Below, in pieces: positions 29,488 through 38,343 of a stretch of DNA of 64,000 nucleotides (position 1 is the stretch's first letter; every line of letters starts with the position of its first letter). The stretch covers positions 248,001 to 312,000 of the forward strand of contig CANNAN010000003.1 in NCBI GenBank assembly GCA_947502635.1, given 5' to 3'. A program made the position numbers and the translations under genes. The notes beneath the pieces are model-generated. The model was given only the letters and a program-made list of their open reading frames with translations. It did no database searches and was not told the origin of the DNA. Source of the DNA: an uncultured Flavobacteriaceae bacterium. Its GTDB lineage: Bacteria > Bacteroidota > Bacteroidia > Flavobacteriales > Flavobacteriaceae.

Positions 29488-29877
29488 ATGGACGATAAAG
29501 TTAAATTTGATATTGAATTTCCAATACAGGCATCCCCTCAACTGTTATATCAATATATCTCGACGCCTTCGGGGCTATCGGAGTGGTTTTCAGACAATGT
29601 AAATTCTCGTGGTGAATTGTTCACTTTTATTTGGGATGATAGTGAAGAACAAGCGAAATTATTAAGTAAGAAAAGTGGCGAACGTATTAAATTTAGATGG
29701 TTGAATGATGAAGACGATCAGATTTCATATTTCGAAATAAGAATTCAGGTTGATGAAATCACTAAAGATGTATCGTTAATGATTACCGATTTTGCTGAAG
29801 AAGACGAACTAGAAGAAGCTAAGATGCTTTGGGAAAATCAAATTTCTGATTTAAAGCAAGTACTTGGATCTGCTTAA
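29488..29877 (+). CDS. START-like (SRPBCC fold) domain protein
   Basis: A 129-residue cytoplasmic protein. The N-terminal FDIEFPIQASPQLLYQYIST and LSEWFSDNV resemble the AHSA1/SRPBCC fold (hydrophobic ligand cavity). The acidic C-terminal helix (EEDELEEAKMLWENQISDLK) fits the long last helix of the fold. Proteins of this size are common in Bacteroidota and have no assigned ligand. It is followed by a terminator and then the PabC-like gene. Confidence 0.75.
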   Translation: MDDKVKFDIEFPIQASPQLLYQYISTPSGLSEWFSDNVNSRGELFTFIWDDSEEQAKLLSKKSGERIKFRWLNDEDDQISYFEIRIQVDEITKDVSLMITDFAEEDELEEAKMLWENQISDLKQVLGSA

Positions 29878-29901
29878 TTCTATATTTTAAATTATATTTG
29901 T

Positions 29902-29936
29902 CCCGCTCTTATTAACTAAAAGAGTGGGATTTTTTT
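29902..29936 (+). terminator. Terminator abutting the next start codon
   Basis: A 9-bp stem with one G-T pair (29902-29910 with 29920-29928) is followed by seven T residues that run directly into the ATG at 29937. A TATATTTG element at 29893-29900 could start the downstream transcript, so the hairpin would sit in its leader. Confidence 0.65.
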
Positions 29937-30779
29937 ATGACAAATTTTAATGGGAATATTTTAGAGGAAAAAACAGTTCTTTCAATTGAAAATAGAGGCT
30001 ATAATTATGGTGATGCTTTATTTGAAACCATAAAGACAAGTTTTGGTAAAATATTATTTTGGGAAGACCATTATTTTAGACTCATGGCATCTATGCGTAT
30101 TATGCGTATGGAGATTCCAATGAATTTTACCATGGAATATTTAGAAGAACAGATTTTTAGTACGTTAGAATCTAATAAATTATTGAAGTCCTCAGCAAGA
30201 GTTAAATTAATGGTACATAGAAATGAAGGTGGCTTATATACTCCAAATTTAAATGATGTGAGTTTTATAATTTCGGTGAAACCCATTCAGGAAGATTTTT
30301 ATATGTTAGAAGATGGTTTTTATGAAGTTGATTTATTTAAAGACTATTATGTTTCACCTAGTTTACTCTCAACATTAAAAACGAATAATAAAGCATTAAA
30401 TGTCGTTGGAAGTATTTATGCGAAAGAAAACAATTTACATAATTGTTTGGTTTTAAATACAAACAAACATGTTATAGAAGCGCTTAATGGTAATGTTTTT
30501 GTTGTCAAAGATGGTATTATAAAAACAGCTCCAATAAGTGATGGTTGTTTAAAAGGAGTAATGCGTAAACAGCTTATAGATATTATTAAAAGTTTACCCG
30601 ATTATGAAATTATCGAAGACTCTATATCACCATTTGAACTTCAAAAAGCTGATGAAATTTTTATAACCAATGTTATTGTTGGAATTCAACCAGTAACAAA
30701 ATATAGAAAAAAGGTATATGTTAATGACGTGTCTAAAAACTTATTGCAAAAGCTAAATGTGAAAATAAGACTGAATTAA
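29937..30779 (+). CDS. Class IV PLP aminotransferase-family protein (PabC/IlvE-like)
   Basis: A 280-residue fold-type IV PLP enzyme. The N-terminus has NRGYNYGDALFETIKT, typical of aminodeoxychorismate lyase and branched-chain aminotransferases. The Schiff-base Lys is probably in STLKTNNKALNVVGSIYAKEN (near residue 144), and the PLP phosphate-binding part is TAPISDGCLKGVMRKQL. Its small size favours 4-amino-4-deoxychorismate lyase (folate synthesis) over IlvE, but eye inspection does not settle this. The 3' end overlaps the convergent YqgE gene by four bases. Confidence 0.8.
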   Translation: MTNFNGNILEEKTVLSIENRGYNYGDALFETIKTSFGKILFWEDHYFRLMASMRIMRMEIPMNFTMEYLEEQIFSTLESNKLLKSSARVKLMVHRNEGGLYTPNLNDVSFIISVKPIQEDFYMLEDGFYEVDLFKDYYVSPSLLSTLKTNNKALNVVGSIYAKENNLHNCLVLNTNKHVIEALNGNVFVVKDGIIKTAPISDGCLKGVMRKQLIDIIKSLPDYEIIEDSISPFELQKADEIFITNVIVGIQPVTKYRKKVYVNDVSKNLLQKLNVKIRLN

Positions 30780-31336
30780 TTATAATTTGGATTTTCTGGA
30801 GCATTAGACCAAATACTATATTCGCCTCCAAATTCTAACATTTTTTCTTTCCAAAACGACTTATAATCTTTCTCTATAACGTTATTTTTGTAAATGTTCT
30901 TGGTAACAACCCAAGAATTGGCTTTGAGTTCTTCTTCTAATTGATTTGCTTCCCAGCCAGAATATCCAAGAAAAAAACGAATATCATTTTCATTTATATC
31001 ACCATTTGAAATAAGTTCAGCAACTTTGCTAAAATCACCACCCCAAAAAATACCCAAAGAAATTTCAATACTTTCTGGTATTAATTTTGGTATTTTATGG
31101 ATGAAATATAAATTATCTTGTTCAACAGGACCTCCGTTATAAACCTTATAGGTCGCTTCAACTTCTGGAACTAATTCATTAATGGTATATTCTAGAGGTT
31201 TATTAAGTATAAAGCCTATAGAACCATCTTGCGAATGGTCTGCAATTAATACTATGGAGCGATTAAAAGAAACATCACCTATTATCGCAGGTTCAGCGAT
31301 CAATAAATCACCTTTCTTTGGTTTAATAGTTATCAT
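30776..31336 (-). CDS. YqgE/AlgH family protein (UPF0301)
   Basis: A 186-residue protein of the YqgE/AlgH family. It has the characteristic start KGDLLIAEPAIIGDVSFNRS, VLIADHSQDGSIGFILNKPL, the YNGGPVEQDNLYFIH segment and FLGYSGWEANQLEEELKANSW. The molecular function of the family is unknown. It lies downstream of the HU gene but beyond a strong terminator. Confidence 0.9.
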   Translation of the reverse strand: MITIKPKKGDLLIAEPAIIGDVSFNRSIVLIADHSQDGSIGFILNKPLEYTINELVPEVEATYKVYNGGPVEQDNLYFIHKIPKLIPESIEISLGIFWGGDFSKVAELISNGDINENDIRFFLGYSGWEANQLEEELKANSWVVTKNIYKNNVIEKDYKSFWKEKMLEFGGEYSIWSNAPENPNYN

Positions 31337-31402
31337 GTTTTTGAGGTATTAGCAACTAAATCTAATGTTTATTTATTAAAAAAACAACTGTTTCATTGAT
31401 AT

Positions 31403-31445
31403 ATAAAAAAAGATGCCTTCAAAATTTGAAGGCATCTTTTTTTAT
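31403..31445 (-). terminator. Bidirectional terminator after the HU gene
   Basis: A long nearly perfect palindrome (left arm from 31403, right arm to 31445) with a GATGCCTTC core stem, flanked by A and T runs on both sides. It ends HU transcription and separates it from yqgE. Confidence 0.85.
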
Positions 31446-31460
31446 AAAAGAAGTAAACAA

Positions 31461-31733
31461 CTAGTTTACTGCATTTGATAAATCTGATCCAGCTTTAAAC
31501 TTAACAACGTTTTTAGCTTTAATTTTGATAGTTTGTCCAGTTTGAGGATTTCTTCCTTCTCTTGCAGCTCTTTTAGATACTGACCAAGATCCGAATCCTA
31601 CTAAAGAAACTCTATTACCTTTTTGTAAAGCTCCTTCAATTTCAATGATCGCACACTCTAAAGCTTTTTTTGCAGCTGCTTTAGTAATTCCTGCGTGTTC
31701 TGCCATTGCGTCGATTAAATCTGTTTTGTTCAT
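31461..31733 (-). CDS. hup: HU-family DNA-binding protein
   Basis: A 90-residue histone-like nucleoid protein. The start MNKTDLIDAMAEHAGITKAA, the VSLVGFGSWSVSKRAAREGRNP arm region with the IHF/HU signature, and the C-terminal helix ending FKAGSDLSNAVN are all standard, and the length is normal. It bends and compacts DNA as a dimer. It is transcribed alone, between its own promoter at 31789-31818 and a strong terminator. Confidence 0.96.
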   Translation of the reverse strand: MNKTDLIDAMAEHAGITKAAAKKALECAIIEIEGALQKGNRVSLVGFGSWSVSKRAAREGRNPQTGQTIKIKAKNVVKFKAGSDLSNAVN

Positions 31734-31788
31734 AATATAAAATTTAATTATTAATAAATTGGTTAAACATTATTGTTAAATCCTACTA

Positions 31789-31818
31789 CAAATTTATACG
31801 GATTATGAAACCATGCAA
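31789..31818 (-). promoter_or_regulatory. Promoter of the HU gene
   Basis: On the minus strand TTG, a 19-base spacer and TAAATTTG match the Bacteroidota consensus. The leader to the ATG at 31733 would be about 50 bases. Confidence 0.75.
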
Positions 31819-31921
31819 GTAATAGCAAGGGAAAAACACGGTATTGTTAATAACTTAATACTTTTGTTAATAAAGGAAGTGTATTTCGTCGATAATTTGT
31901 AATATCAATGATAATAGGGGT

Positions 31922-32869
31922 TTAGAGCGCTTTAGCATTTTCTTCAAAAGTATAACCGTTTAATAAAGATTTTATATCCATAGTTCGTTTACCTGGAAGC
32001 TTAATTTCTTCTAAAAGAATGTAACCATTTGTAACAGCAACTTTTAACGTTTTTTTATTTGAAATTATAGTCCCTATACTTTCTGTATGTGGCGTTATTT
32101 CTTTTTCTGCTCGATATATTTTCACATCTAAGGTATCTTCTCCGTTTGTTAAAATACACCAAGCTGCAGGATATGGGCTTAAGCCGCGAATCTTATTATA
32201 TATATTGTCTATAGATTCGTTCCAATCAATCTTACAATTGTCTTTATTTAATTTATAAGCTGTTCTGATATTCTTAGTTGCTTTTTGCGGTGTGGTTTTA
32301 ACATGCCCTTTTTTTATTTCATTTACTGTTCTTAAAACCAAGGTGCTTCCCATATCCATTAACCGATCATGAAGGCTTCCTACATTTTCATTAGGATCTA
32401 TATCTATTTCTTCTTGAAGAATCATATCGCCAGTATCAATTTTTTCATCAATAAAGAAGGTCGAAACTCCTGTTTTGGTTTCACCATTAATAATTGCCCA
32501 ATTAATAGGAGCCGCACCACGATAACTAGGCAATAACGATGCGTGTAAATTAAAAGTACCATATTCAGGCATTTGCCAAACCACTTTTGGTAACATTCTA
32601 AATGCGACAACAATTTGAAGATTTGCTTTAAGAGCTTTTAACGTATCTAAAAAATCATCATGCTTTAAATTAGTTGGCTGTAAAATCTTTAAGTTGGCTT
32701 CTTTAGCGTATAGTTTTACAGCACTTTCATTTAGTTTACGCCCTCGACCTGCTGGTTTATCGGGAGCTGTTATAACACCTACTATATTATATTTATTCTC
32801 TACTAATACTTTTAAAGTGGCAACAGCAAAATCTGGTGTGCCCATAAATACGATTCTTAAATCTCTCAT
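31922..32869 (-). CDS. fmt: Methionyl-tRNA formyltransferase
   Basis: A 315-residue enzyme that formylates Met-tRNAi with 10-formyl-THF for translation initiation. The N-terminal Rossmann-type domain starts LRIVFMGTPDFAVATLKVL and has the catalytic-site motif FNLHASLLPSYRGAAPINWA. FFIDEKIDTGDMI is also standard. The C-terminal OB domain follows from about residue 205. Length is normal. Its start overlaps the recQ stop by four bases, so the two are translationally coupled. Confidence 0.97.
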   Translation of the reverse strand: MRDLRIVFMGTPDFAVATLKVLVENKYNIVGVITAPDKPAGRGRKLNESAVKLYAKEANLKILQPTNLKHDDFLDTLKALKANLQIVVAFRMLPKVVWQMPEYGTFNLHASLLPSYRGAAPINWAIINGETKTGVSTFFIDEKIDTGDMILQEEIDIDPNENVGSLHDRLMDMGSTLVLRTVNEIKKGHVKTTPQKATKNIRTAYKLNKDNCKIDWNESIDNIYNKIRGLSPYPAAWCILTNGEDTLDVKIYRAEKEITPHTESIGTIISNKKTLKVAVTNGYILLEEIKLPGKRTMDIKSLLNGYTFEENAKAL

Positions 32870-34770
32870 GTATGACTTAATTTATATGTGTTTGTTGGTG
32901 TAATGGATATAATGTTATGTTCTAATAGTAATTTTAAAACTATTTTTAAATCGGTTTCTTTACAATTTAAAGTTGCAACCATTTCTCTAGATGATTGATC
33001 ACCGCTTTCTAATAATTTTATGATGTCTTTTTTTGTGACGTTTATGTCTTGAGAGGTGATGTCTTTTTTAGAATTTATACAAACCGAACAAATACCACAT
33101 GGTTTTATTTCTTTTTCTCCAAAATAGGAGAGGAGTTGCATACTTTTACAAACAGAATCATTTTCAATATAGTCAAGTATTGCATTAACTTGATTCTGTT
33201 TTAATGCATTTTGTTGTTCTATCGTTGCCGCTATTCTATTAATAGTTTTGTCGTCTTCTCTAGGTTCTATAAAAGTAACTTGGGCATCTGTTTTTGCTAA
33301 GTTAAGAGTGATAATTTCATCACTTTCTAATTGTAGAAGTGTTTGTATTAATTTGGTTTCTGATACTGATGCCTTTTTAGAAATTTTCATCAAATCAATT
33401 TTAGTTACGTGATCGAAAATACCACCATACATTCTTAATATTGATTTTACGATAATATTAAAATCCTGATGAGTTTCTAAATAATTAAAAAGCGCTGCAC
33501 TCGAGATAATAAATTGAGTCGTTACTTTATTTTTAAACTGTTTAGATAAGGTAATAATACTATTTCTATCTAATAACAATAAAGCATTATAACATAAAAC
33601 AGAACTAAAATTATAAGTTTTACAAAAAGTGCTGAACTCAAAATCATAAGTTAGGTATTCACCTTCACCATATGATACTTGAAAATAGTTACATAATTTT
33701 CTGTAAACTTGCTTAACAAAATCTACGGTTGGTAAAACGTTTAAAAATTGATTTTTTACTAAAACAGCATCACTATTGTTTTTTAAAATTACAGCAAAAG
33801 CCTTATCGCCATTACGTCCTGCTCGACCAGCTTCTTGAAAATAGCTTTCAATACTTTCTGGTAAATTAAAATGAATCACTGTTTTAACATCAGGTTTGTC
33901 AATACCCATACCAAAAGCATTTGTCGCTACCATAACTTGTTTTTGGTTTTGTGACCATGCTGTCATGTTAGTGTCCTTTTCAATATTTGTAAGTCCACCA
34001 TGATAATAAGTTGAAGAAATGTTTTTAGATTTTAAAAACGCACTGATCTCTACGGTTAGTTTCCTATTTCTAACATAAATAATTGATGAAGCTGCTTGCT
34101 TTTTTAAAATGGTTTCAAGTCTGTAATATTTATCATCTTCATGAAACACCATGTATGCCAAATTAGGTCTGGCAAATGATTGTTTAAATATTTTGGGTAG
34201 AATAAAATCGAGTTCTTTTATAATATCTTCAACAATATCAGGTTTTGCTGAAGCCGTTAATGCAACGACATTAGTACTAGGCTGTATTTGACGTAATAAC
34301 GATATATTTTTGTAAGCAGGTCTAAAATCACTTCCCCATTGTGAAATACAGTGTGCTTCATCAACAGCTATTAAATTCACATGCATGAGTTTGATGCGGT
34401 CCTGAACCAATTCCTGTTGTAAACGCTCTGGAGATAGATATAAAAACTTGTAATTTCCGTAGATACAGTTATCTAAAAGGGTATCTAACTGATTATAACT
34501 TATCCCGCTAGTAATAGCCATTGCTTTAATGCCTTTGTTATTTAAAGCTAGTACTTGATCTTTCATAAGCGAAATTAAAGGCGAAATAACAATACAAATA
34601 CCATCTTTAGATAAGGCTGGAATTTGAAAGCATAATGATTTTCCACCACCAGTAGGCAATAACACAAAAGTATCTTCATCATTAATTACTGCATTAATAA
34701 TGGCTTCTTGATTAAACCTGAATTCTGTAAACTTCCAGTAACGTTCTAATATGTTTATGGGGTGTTCCAT
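32866..34770 (-). CDS. recQ: RecQ-family ATP-dependent DNA helicase
   Basis: A 634-residue 3'-5' helicase. Walker A is LPTGGGKSLCFQIPAL and the DEAH box is AVDEAHCISQWGSDFRP. Motif VI is ESYFQEAGRAGRNG. A zinc-binding region with Cys pairs (CKSM, CGICSVC, near residues 555-580) follows a winged-helix part. No clear HRDC domain is visible, as in many Bacteroidota RecQ proteins. It is the middle gene of an AAA ATPase-recQ-fmt operon. Confidence 0.95.
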   Translation of the reverse strand: MEHPINILERYWKFTEFRFNQEAIINAVINDEDTFVLLPTGGGKSLCFQIPALSKDGICIVISPLISLMKDQVLALNNKGIKAMAITSGISYNQLDTLLDNCIYGNYKFLYLSPERLQQELVQDRIKLMHVNLIAVDEAHCISQWGSDFRPAYKNISLLRQIQPSTNVVALTASAKPDIVEDIIKELDFILPKIFKQSFARPNLAYMVFHEDDKYYRLETILKKQAASSIIYVRNRKLTVEISAFLKSKNISSTYYHGGLTNIEKDTNMTAWSQNQKQVMVATNAFGMGIDKPDVKTVIHFNLPESIESYFQEAGRAGRNGDKAFAVILKNNSDAVLVKNQFLNVLPTVDFVKQVYRKLCNYFQVSYGEGEYLTYDFEFSTFCKTYNFSSVLCYNALLLLDRNSIITLSKQFKNKVTTQFIISSAALFNYLETHQDFNIIVKSILRMYGGIFDHVTKIDLMKISKKASVSETKLIQTLLQLESDEIITLNLAKTDAQVTFIEPREDDKTINRIAATIEQQNALKQNQVNAILDYIENDSVCKSMQLLSYFGEKEIKPCGICSVCINSKKDITSQDINVTKKDIIKLLESGDQSSREMVATLNCKETDLKIVLKLLLEHNIISITPTNTYKLSHT

Positions 34771-34771
34771 A

Positions 34772-35332
34772 TTACATATTTAATGTATTTAAAATAAAAC
34801 CAGTTCTATTTTCTATAGTGTTAAAAGGAACATCGATTAGGTTATAACCAAGTTTTTTATAAATATTTTCTAAGGCTGTATGTATTTTTACTGCTTCTTC
34901 AAATGTTTCAAAACGTTCATTATCCGATTTATATATAAGCTCCCATGGCGGTAGTATAAATACATTAGTATATCTGTGATTTTTACACGAATCTAAAAAG
35001 AAATCATCATATTCTTGATTAAAAAAATCCATATAAGCCAGAACATCTGGTATACCACGATCAAAAAAAATAAAATCTTTATTTACCGTATTGGCTTCTA
35101 TAAATTGTGAAATACGTCCCTTAATTAATCTTGTATTAAATTCGTTAGGATTGTTTACAAATGCAATGGGGTTAGAAATATGATTAGAAGTATCGTCTTC
35201 TTTTTTTGCCTCTAACGTTAATGATCTTATTATTTCATCAAAACAATGAAATTTTTTATTTTTTAAATCATTAATAATTGAAGTTTTTCCAGTTCCTGGC
35301 CCCCCTGTAATTACAATCTTTTTAGTGTTCAA
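34772..35332 (-). CDS. AAA_28-type ATPase/kinase
   Basis: A 186-residue P-loop protein. It has Walker A near the N-terminus (VITGGPGTGKTS), a Walker B-like IFFDRGIPDVLAYMDFF and a conserved ERFETFEEAVKIH segment. It resembles the AAA_28/NadR-type nucleotide kinases; the substrate is unknown. One base separates its stop from the recQ start, so it probably leads the operon. Confidence 0.8.
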   Translation of the reverse strand: MNTKKIVITGGPGTGKTSIINDLKNKKFHCFDEIIRSLTLEAKKEDDTSNHISNPIAFVNNPNEFNTRLIKGRISQFIEANTVNKDFIFFDRGIPDVLAYMDFFNQEYDDFFLDSCKNHRYTNVFILPPWELIYKSDNERFETFEEAVKIHTALENIYKKLGYNLIDVPFNTIENRTGFILNTLNM

Positions 35333-35509
35333 ATCGGCATTATTTTACCGTAAAAATCGGAATTAAACTGCGATAAAAAAAATGTAAATAAAAACAGTTA
35401 TAATCAAATTTTTTAATGGATAGAATTATGATTGCAAGAATGGTGTTATCTAGTACAAAGAAGTGCTTAAGTATGCCGTTAAAAATAATGATATAAACGG
35501 ATGAAACTG

Positions 35510-35517
35510 TATATTTG
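35510..35517 (+). promoter_or_regulatory. Possible -7 promoter element for the DUF493 gene
   Basis: TATATTTG matches the Bacteroidota -7 box and lies 18 bases before the ATG at 35536. The upstream -33 element is weak (no TTG at the expected distance). Confidence 0.4.
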
Positions 35518-35535
35518 TACGATATAAAAAGATTT

Positions 35536-35829
35536 ATGGATACACCTTCAAATTCTGAAGAATTTTACGAAAAATTAAAAGGACAATTGTATGAAACAAC
35601 AAGTTGGCCAGCAGAATATTTATATAAATTCATTGTAAAATCTGATGTTAAAAAAATAGCTGCTTTGGAAGCTATATTTAATAATCTAGGAGCTGTTATA
35701 AATAAAATTGAGTCTAAAAATGGCAAATACACAAGTGTTTCTGTCAATTTACTGATGAGGAGTCCAAATAATGTCATTGAAAAGTATAAAGAAGTTGCAG
35801 AAAAAGTCGAAGGCGTGATAAGTCTTTAG
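35536..35829 (+). CDS. DUF493 (YbeD-like) family protein
   Basis: A 97-residue protein from the ATG at 35536; the open frame extends slightly upstream from a TTG, but that would lie inside the promoter element. Features are LYKFIVKSDVKKIAALEAIF and GKYTSVSVNLLMRSPNNVIEKYKEV, fitting the small alpha/beta YbeD fold. Its function in Bacteroidota is unknown. It is the first of a DUF493-DUF4290-murA run. Confidence 0.85.
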   Translation: MDTPSNSEEFYEKLKGQLYETTSWPAEYLYKFIVKSDVKKIAALEAIFNNLGAVINKIESKNGKYTSVSVNLLMRSPNNVIEKYKEVAEKVEGVISL

Positions 35830-35849
35830 TTTTTTTTTGTATTTTGCGC

Positions 35850-36557
35850 ATGCATACCAACTTACATGCAAAAACAATTAATTCTACACATTTAATTTTG
35901 ATTATAGATAATTTAGAATACAATACGGAGCGTGAGCATTTAATTATTCCTGAATATGGACGCCATATGCAGAAAATGATTAATTATGCTAAAGCGATAG
36001 AAGTAAAGGAAGAGCGTAATAAAGTTGCAAAAGCTATTATTTCTGTAATGGGAAACATGCAACCACATTTAAGGGATGTTCCAGATTTTCAACATAAGCT
36101 TTGGGATCAACTTTTCATTATGTCTAATTTTGAATTAGACGTTGATTCTCCTTTTGAAAAACCAACGAAAGAACTTTTTGAAGAACGCCCAGAGCCTTTA
36201 AAGTATCCACAAAACTTTCCTAAATATCGTTTTTATGGAAACAACATTAAAACAATGATTGATGTTGCAAATACTTGGGAAGAAGGCGAACTTAAAGAGG
36301 CTCTAAAATATACGATTGCAAATCATATGAAAAAGTGTTTTTTGAATTGGAATAAAGACACAGTTGAAGATGCCGTTATTTTTAATCATTTATATGAGCT
36401 TTCTGGCGGGAAAATTAATTTAAAAGATTCTAAAGAAGATTTGTCAGACTCAACTAGTTTGTTGCGTTCTAAGAACAAATTTTCAAGTAATAATAGTAGT
36501 AACAAGAAGGGCCACCACAAAAAGAATTCTAATAACAGACAAAGAAAACGCTACTAG
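35850..36557 (+). CDS. DUF4290 family protein
   Basis: A 235-residue cytoplasmic protein if it starts at the ATG at 35850. The conserved family part begins only at IDNLEYNTEREHLIIPEYGR, so a TTG at 35898 is an alternative start. The core carries RDVPDFQHKLWDQLFIMS and PKYRFYGNNIKTMID. The last 40 residues are Lys/Asn/Ser-rich and basic, perhaps nucleic-acid binding. Function unknown. It lies 9 bases before murA, an arrangement seen in other Bacteroidota. Confidence 0.85.
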   Translation: MHTNLHAKTINSTHLILIIDNLEYNTEREHLIIPEYGRHMQKMINYAKAIEVKEERNKVAKAIISVMGNMQPHLRDVPDFQHKLWDQLFIMSNFELDVDSPFEKPTKELFEERPEPLKYPQNFPKYRFYGNNIKTMIDVANTWEEGELKEALKYTIANHMKKCFLNWNKDTVEDAVIFNHLYELSGGKINLKDSKEDLSDSTSLLRSKNKFSSNNSSNKKGHHKKNSNNRQRKRY

Positions 36558-36566
36558 TAAAGAAGT

Positions 36567-37877
36567 ATGGGAACATTTAAAATTGAAGGTGGTCACCAAC
36601 TAAAAGGTAGTATACAACCCCAAGGAGCCAAAAACGAAGCGTTACAAATTTTATGTGCTGTGTTACTAACACCAGAATTAGTAACAATTAATAATATTCC
36701 AGATATCGTAGATGTTAATAAACTGATTAGTTTATTAAGAAAGCTAGGTGTTAAAATAGAAAAACTAAAGCACGGCACTTATACTTTTCAAGCAGATGAT
36801 CTTGACTTAGATTATTTAGAATCTGATGCATTTAAAGTTGATGGACGTGGTTTACGTGGATCAATTATGATTGTTGGGCCTTTATTAGCTCGCTTTGGAA
36901 AAGGATATATTCCAAAACCTGGAGGTGATAAAATTGGTCGAAGACGATTAGATACGCATTTTGAAGGGCTTATAAATCTCGGTGCAAAATTTAGATATAG
37001 TAAAGAAGAACAGTTTTATGGTGTTGAAGCCGATAGGTTAAAAGGTGCTTATATGCTTCTTGAAGAAGCTTCAGTTACTGGAACAGCAAATATTGTTATG
37101 GCTGCGGTTTTGGCTGAAGGTAAAACGACTATATACAATGCTGCTTGCGAACCTTATTTACAGCAATTATGTAAAATGCTTAATAGAATGGGAGCCAAAA
37201 TAAGTGGTGTTGGATCCAATATGTTAATCATTGATGGTGTAGAAACTTTAGCAGGAACAGATCATACCATGTTACCAGATATGATCGAAATTGGTAGTTG
37301 GATTGGGCTTGCTGCTATGACAAAAAGTGAATTAACTATTACCAATGTGTCTTGGGATGATTTAGGCGTGATACCAAATGTTTTTAGAAAATTAGGTATT
37401 ACCGTTGAGCGACAAGGCGATAATATTCATATTCCTGCGCATACCGATGGTTATGAAATTCAAAATTTTATTGATGGATCTATTTTAACCATTTCTGATG
37501 CACCGTGGCCTGGGTTTACCCCAGATTTGTTAAGCATTATTTTAGTGGTTGCAACACAAGCCAGGGGGAGTGTTTTAGTGCATCAAAAAATGTTTGAAAG
37601 CCGTTTATTCTTTGTTGATAAATTAATTGATATGGGAGCAAAAATAATATTATGTGATCCACATCGAGCTACAGTTATTGGGCATGATTATAAATCGACA
37701 TTAAAAGCAACTACTATGACCTCGCCAGATATTCGAGCAGGCGTGTCATTACTTATTGCAGCGCTTTCAGCTAAAGGAACATCAACAATTCAAAATATTG
37801 AACAGATTGACCGTGGTTACGAACGTATAGATGAGCGTTTACGTGCAATTGGTGCTAAAATTGAAAGAGTAGACTAA
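36567..37877 (+). CDS. murA: UDP-N-acetylglucosamine 1-carboxyvinyltransferase, Asp-type
   Basis: A 436-residue enzyme that transfers enolpyruvate from PEP to UDP-GlcNAc, the first committed step of peptidoglycan synthesis. It has the two-domain EPSP-synthase-like fold, with GGHQLKGSIQPQGAKNEALQ at the start and SPDIRAGVSLLIAAL near the end. In the active-site loop (KPGGDKIGRRRLDTHFEG) Asp121 takes the place of the usual catalytic Cys. In other bacteria this substitution gives natural fosfomycin insensitivity, which is therefore predicted here. Confidence 0.96.
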   Translation: MGTFKIEGGHQLKGSIQPQGAKNEALQILCAVLLTPELVTINNIPDIVDVNKLISLLRKLGVKIEKLKHGTYTFQADDLDLDYLESDAFKVDGRGLRGSIMIVGPLLARFGKGYIPKPGGDKIGRRRLDTHFEGLINLGAKFRYSKEEQFYGVEADRLKGAYMLLEEASVTGTANIVMAAVLAEGKTTIYNAACEPYLQQLCKMLNRMGAKISGVGSNMLIIDGVETLAGTDHTMLPDMIEIGSWIGLAAMTKSELTITNVSWDDLGVIPNVFRKLGITVERQGDNIHIPAHTDGYEIQNFIDGSILTISDAPWPGFTPDLLSIILVVATQARGSVLVHQKMFESRLFFVDKLIDMGAKIILCDPHRATVIGHDYKSTLKATTMTSPDIRAGVSLLIAALSAKGTSTIQNIEQIDRGYERIDERLRAIGAKIERVD

Positions 37878-37926
37878 GCAGCTCTTTTTAAGGCTACAAT
37901 TTTTTATTTTGTAAAAGAAATACGTG

Positions 37927-38157
37927 TCAGTTAATATTTTGAACAAAACGATATTCGTCGTATTTGTTTTTTATAAATTTTAAAAAATAGCGTCCTTTAG
38001 AATCTGTATTCTCAAACTCCTGCCATACTGTTTTAGGGAGTTTATGATATTGTCTAATCTCTTGGTTTTTTTTAAATTCTATTTCTAAAACCTTATTTTC
38101 AAAATCATAACCTATGCTGTTTATTATTGAAGAATTAATAGACTTTCGTTTTATCAT
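37927..38157 (-). CDS. KTSC domain protein
   Basis: A 76-residue protein made up of one KTSC-type domain (INSIGYDFENKVLEIEFKK, RQYHKLPKTVWQEFENTDSK, GRYFLKFIKNKYDEYRF). The domain is also found fused to lysyl-tRNA synthetases; its role as a stand-alone protein is unknown. It has no clear operon partner. Confidence 0.8.
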   Translation of the reverse strand: MIKRKSINSSIINSIGYDFENKVLEIEFKKNQEIRQYHKLPKTVWQEFENTDSKGRYFLKFIKNKYDEYRFVQNIN

Positions 38158-38343
38158 GAGCCAAAGATTTAATCTACATAACCAAAAGTAAGATTTTTAT
38201 TTCAAAAGATACATGCGTACTTCTACTTATTTTGAGTAAGGAAATATTTAAAATAGAAATTGGGATCGTTTTTTTAAGTAGATATAATTATTTAAAAAAT
38301 ATTGTAATACTTGACTAATTGGTTAAATTCTATCTTTATCAGC

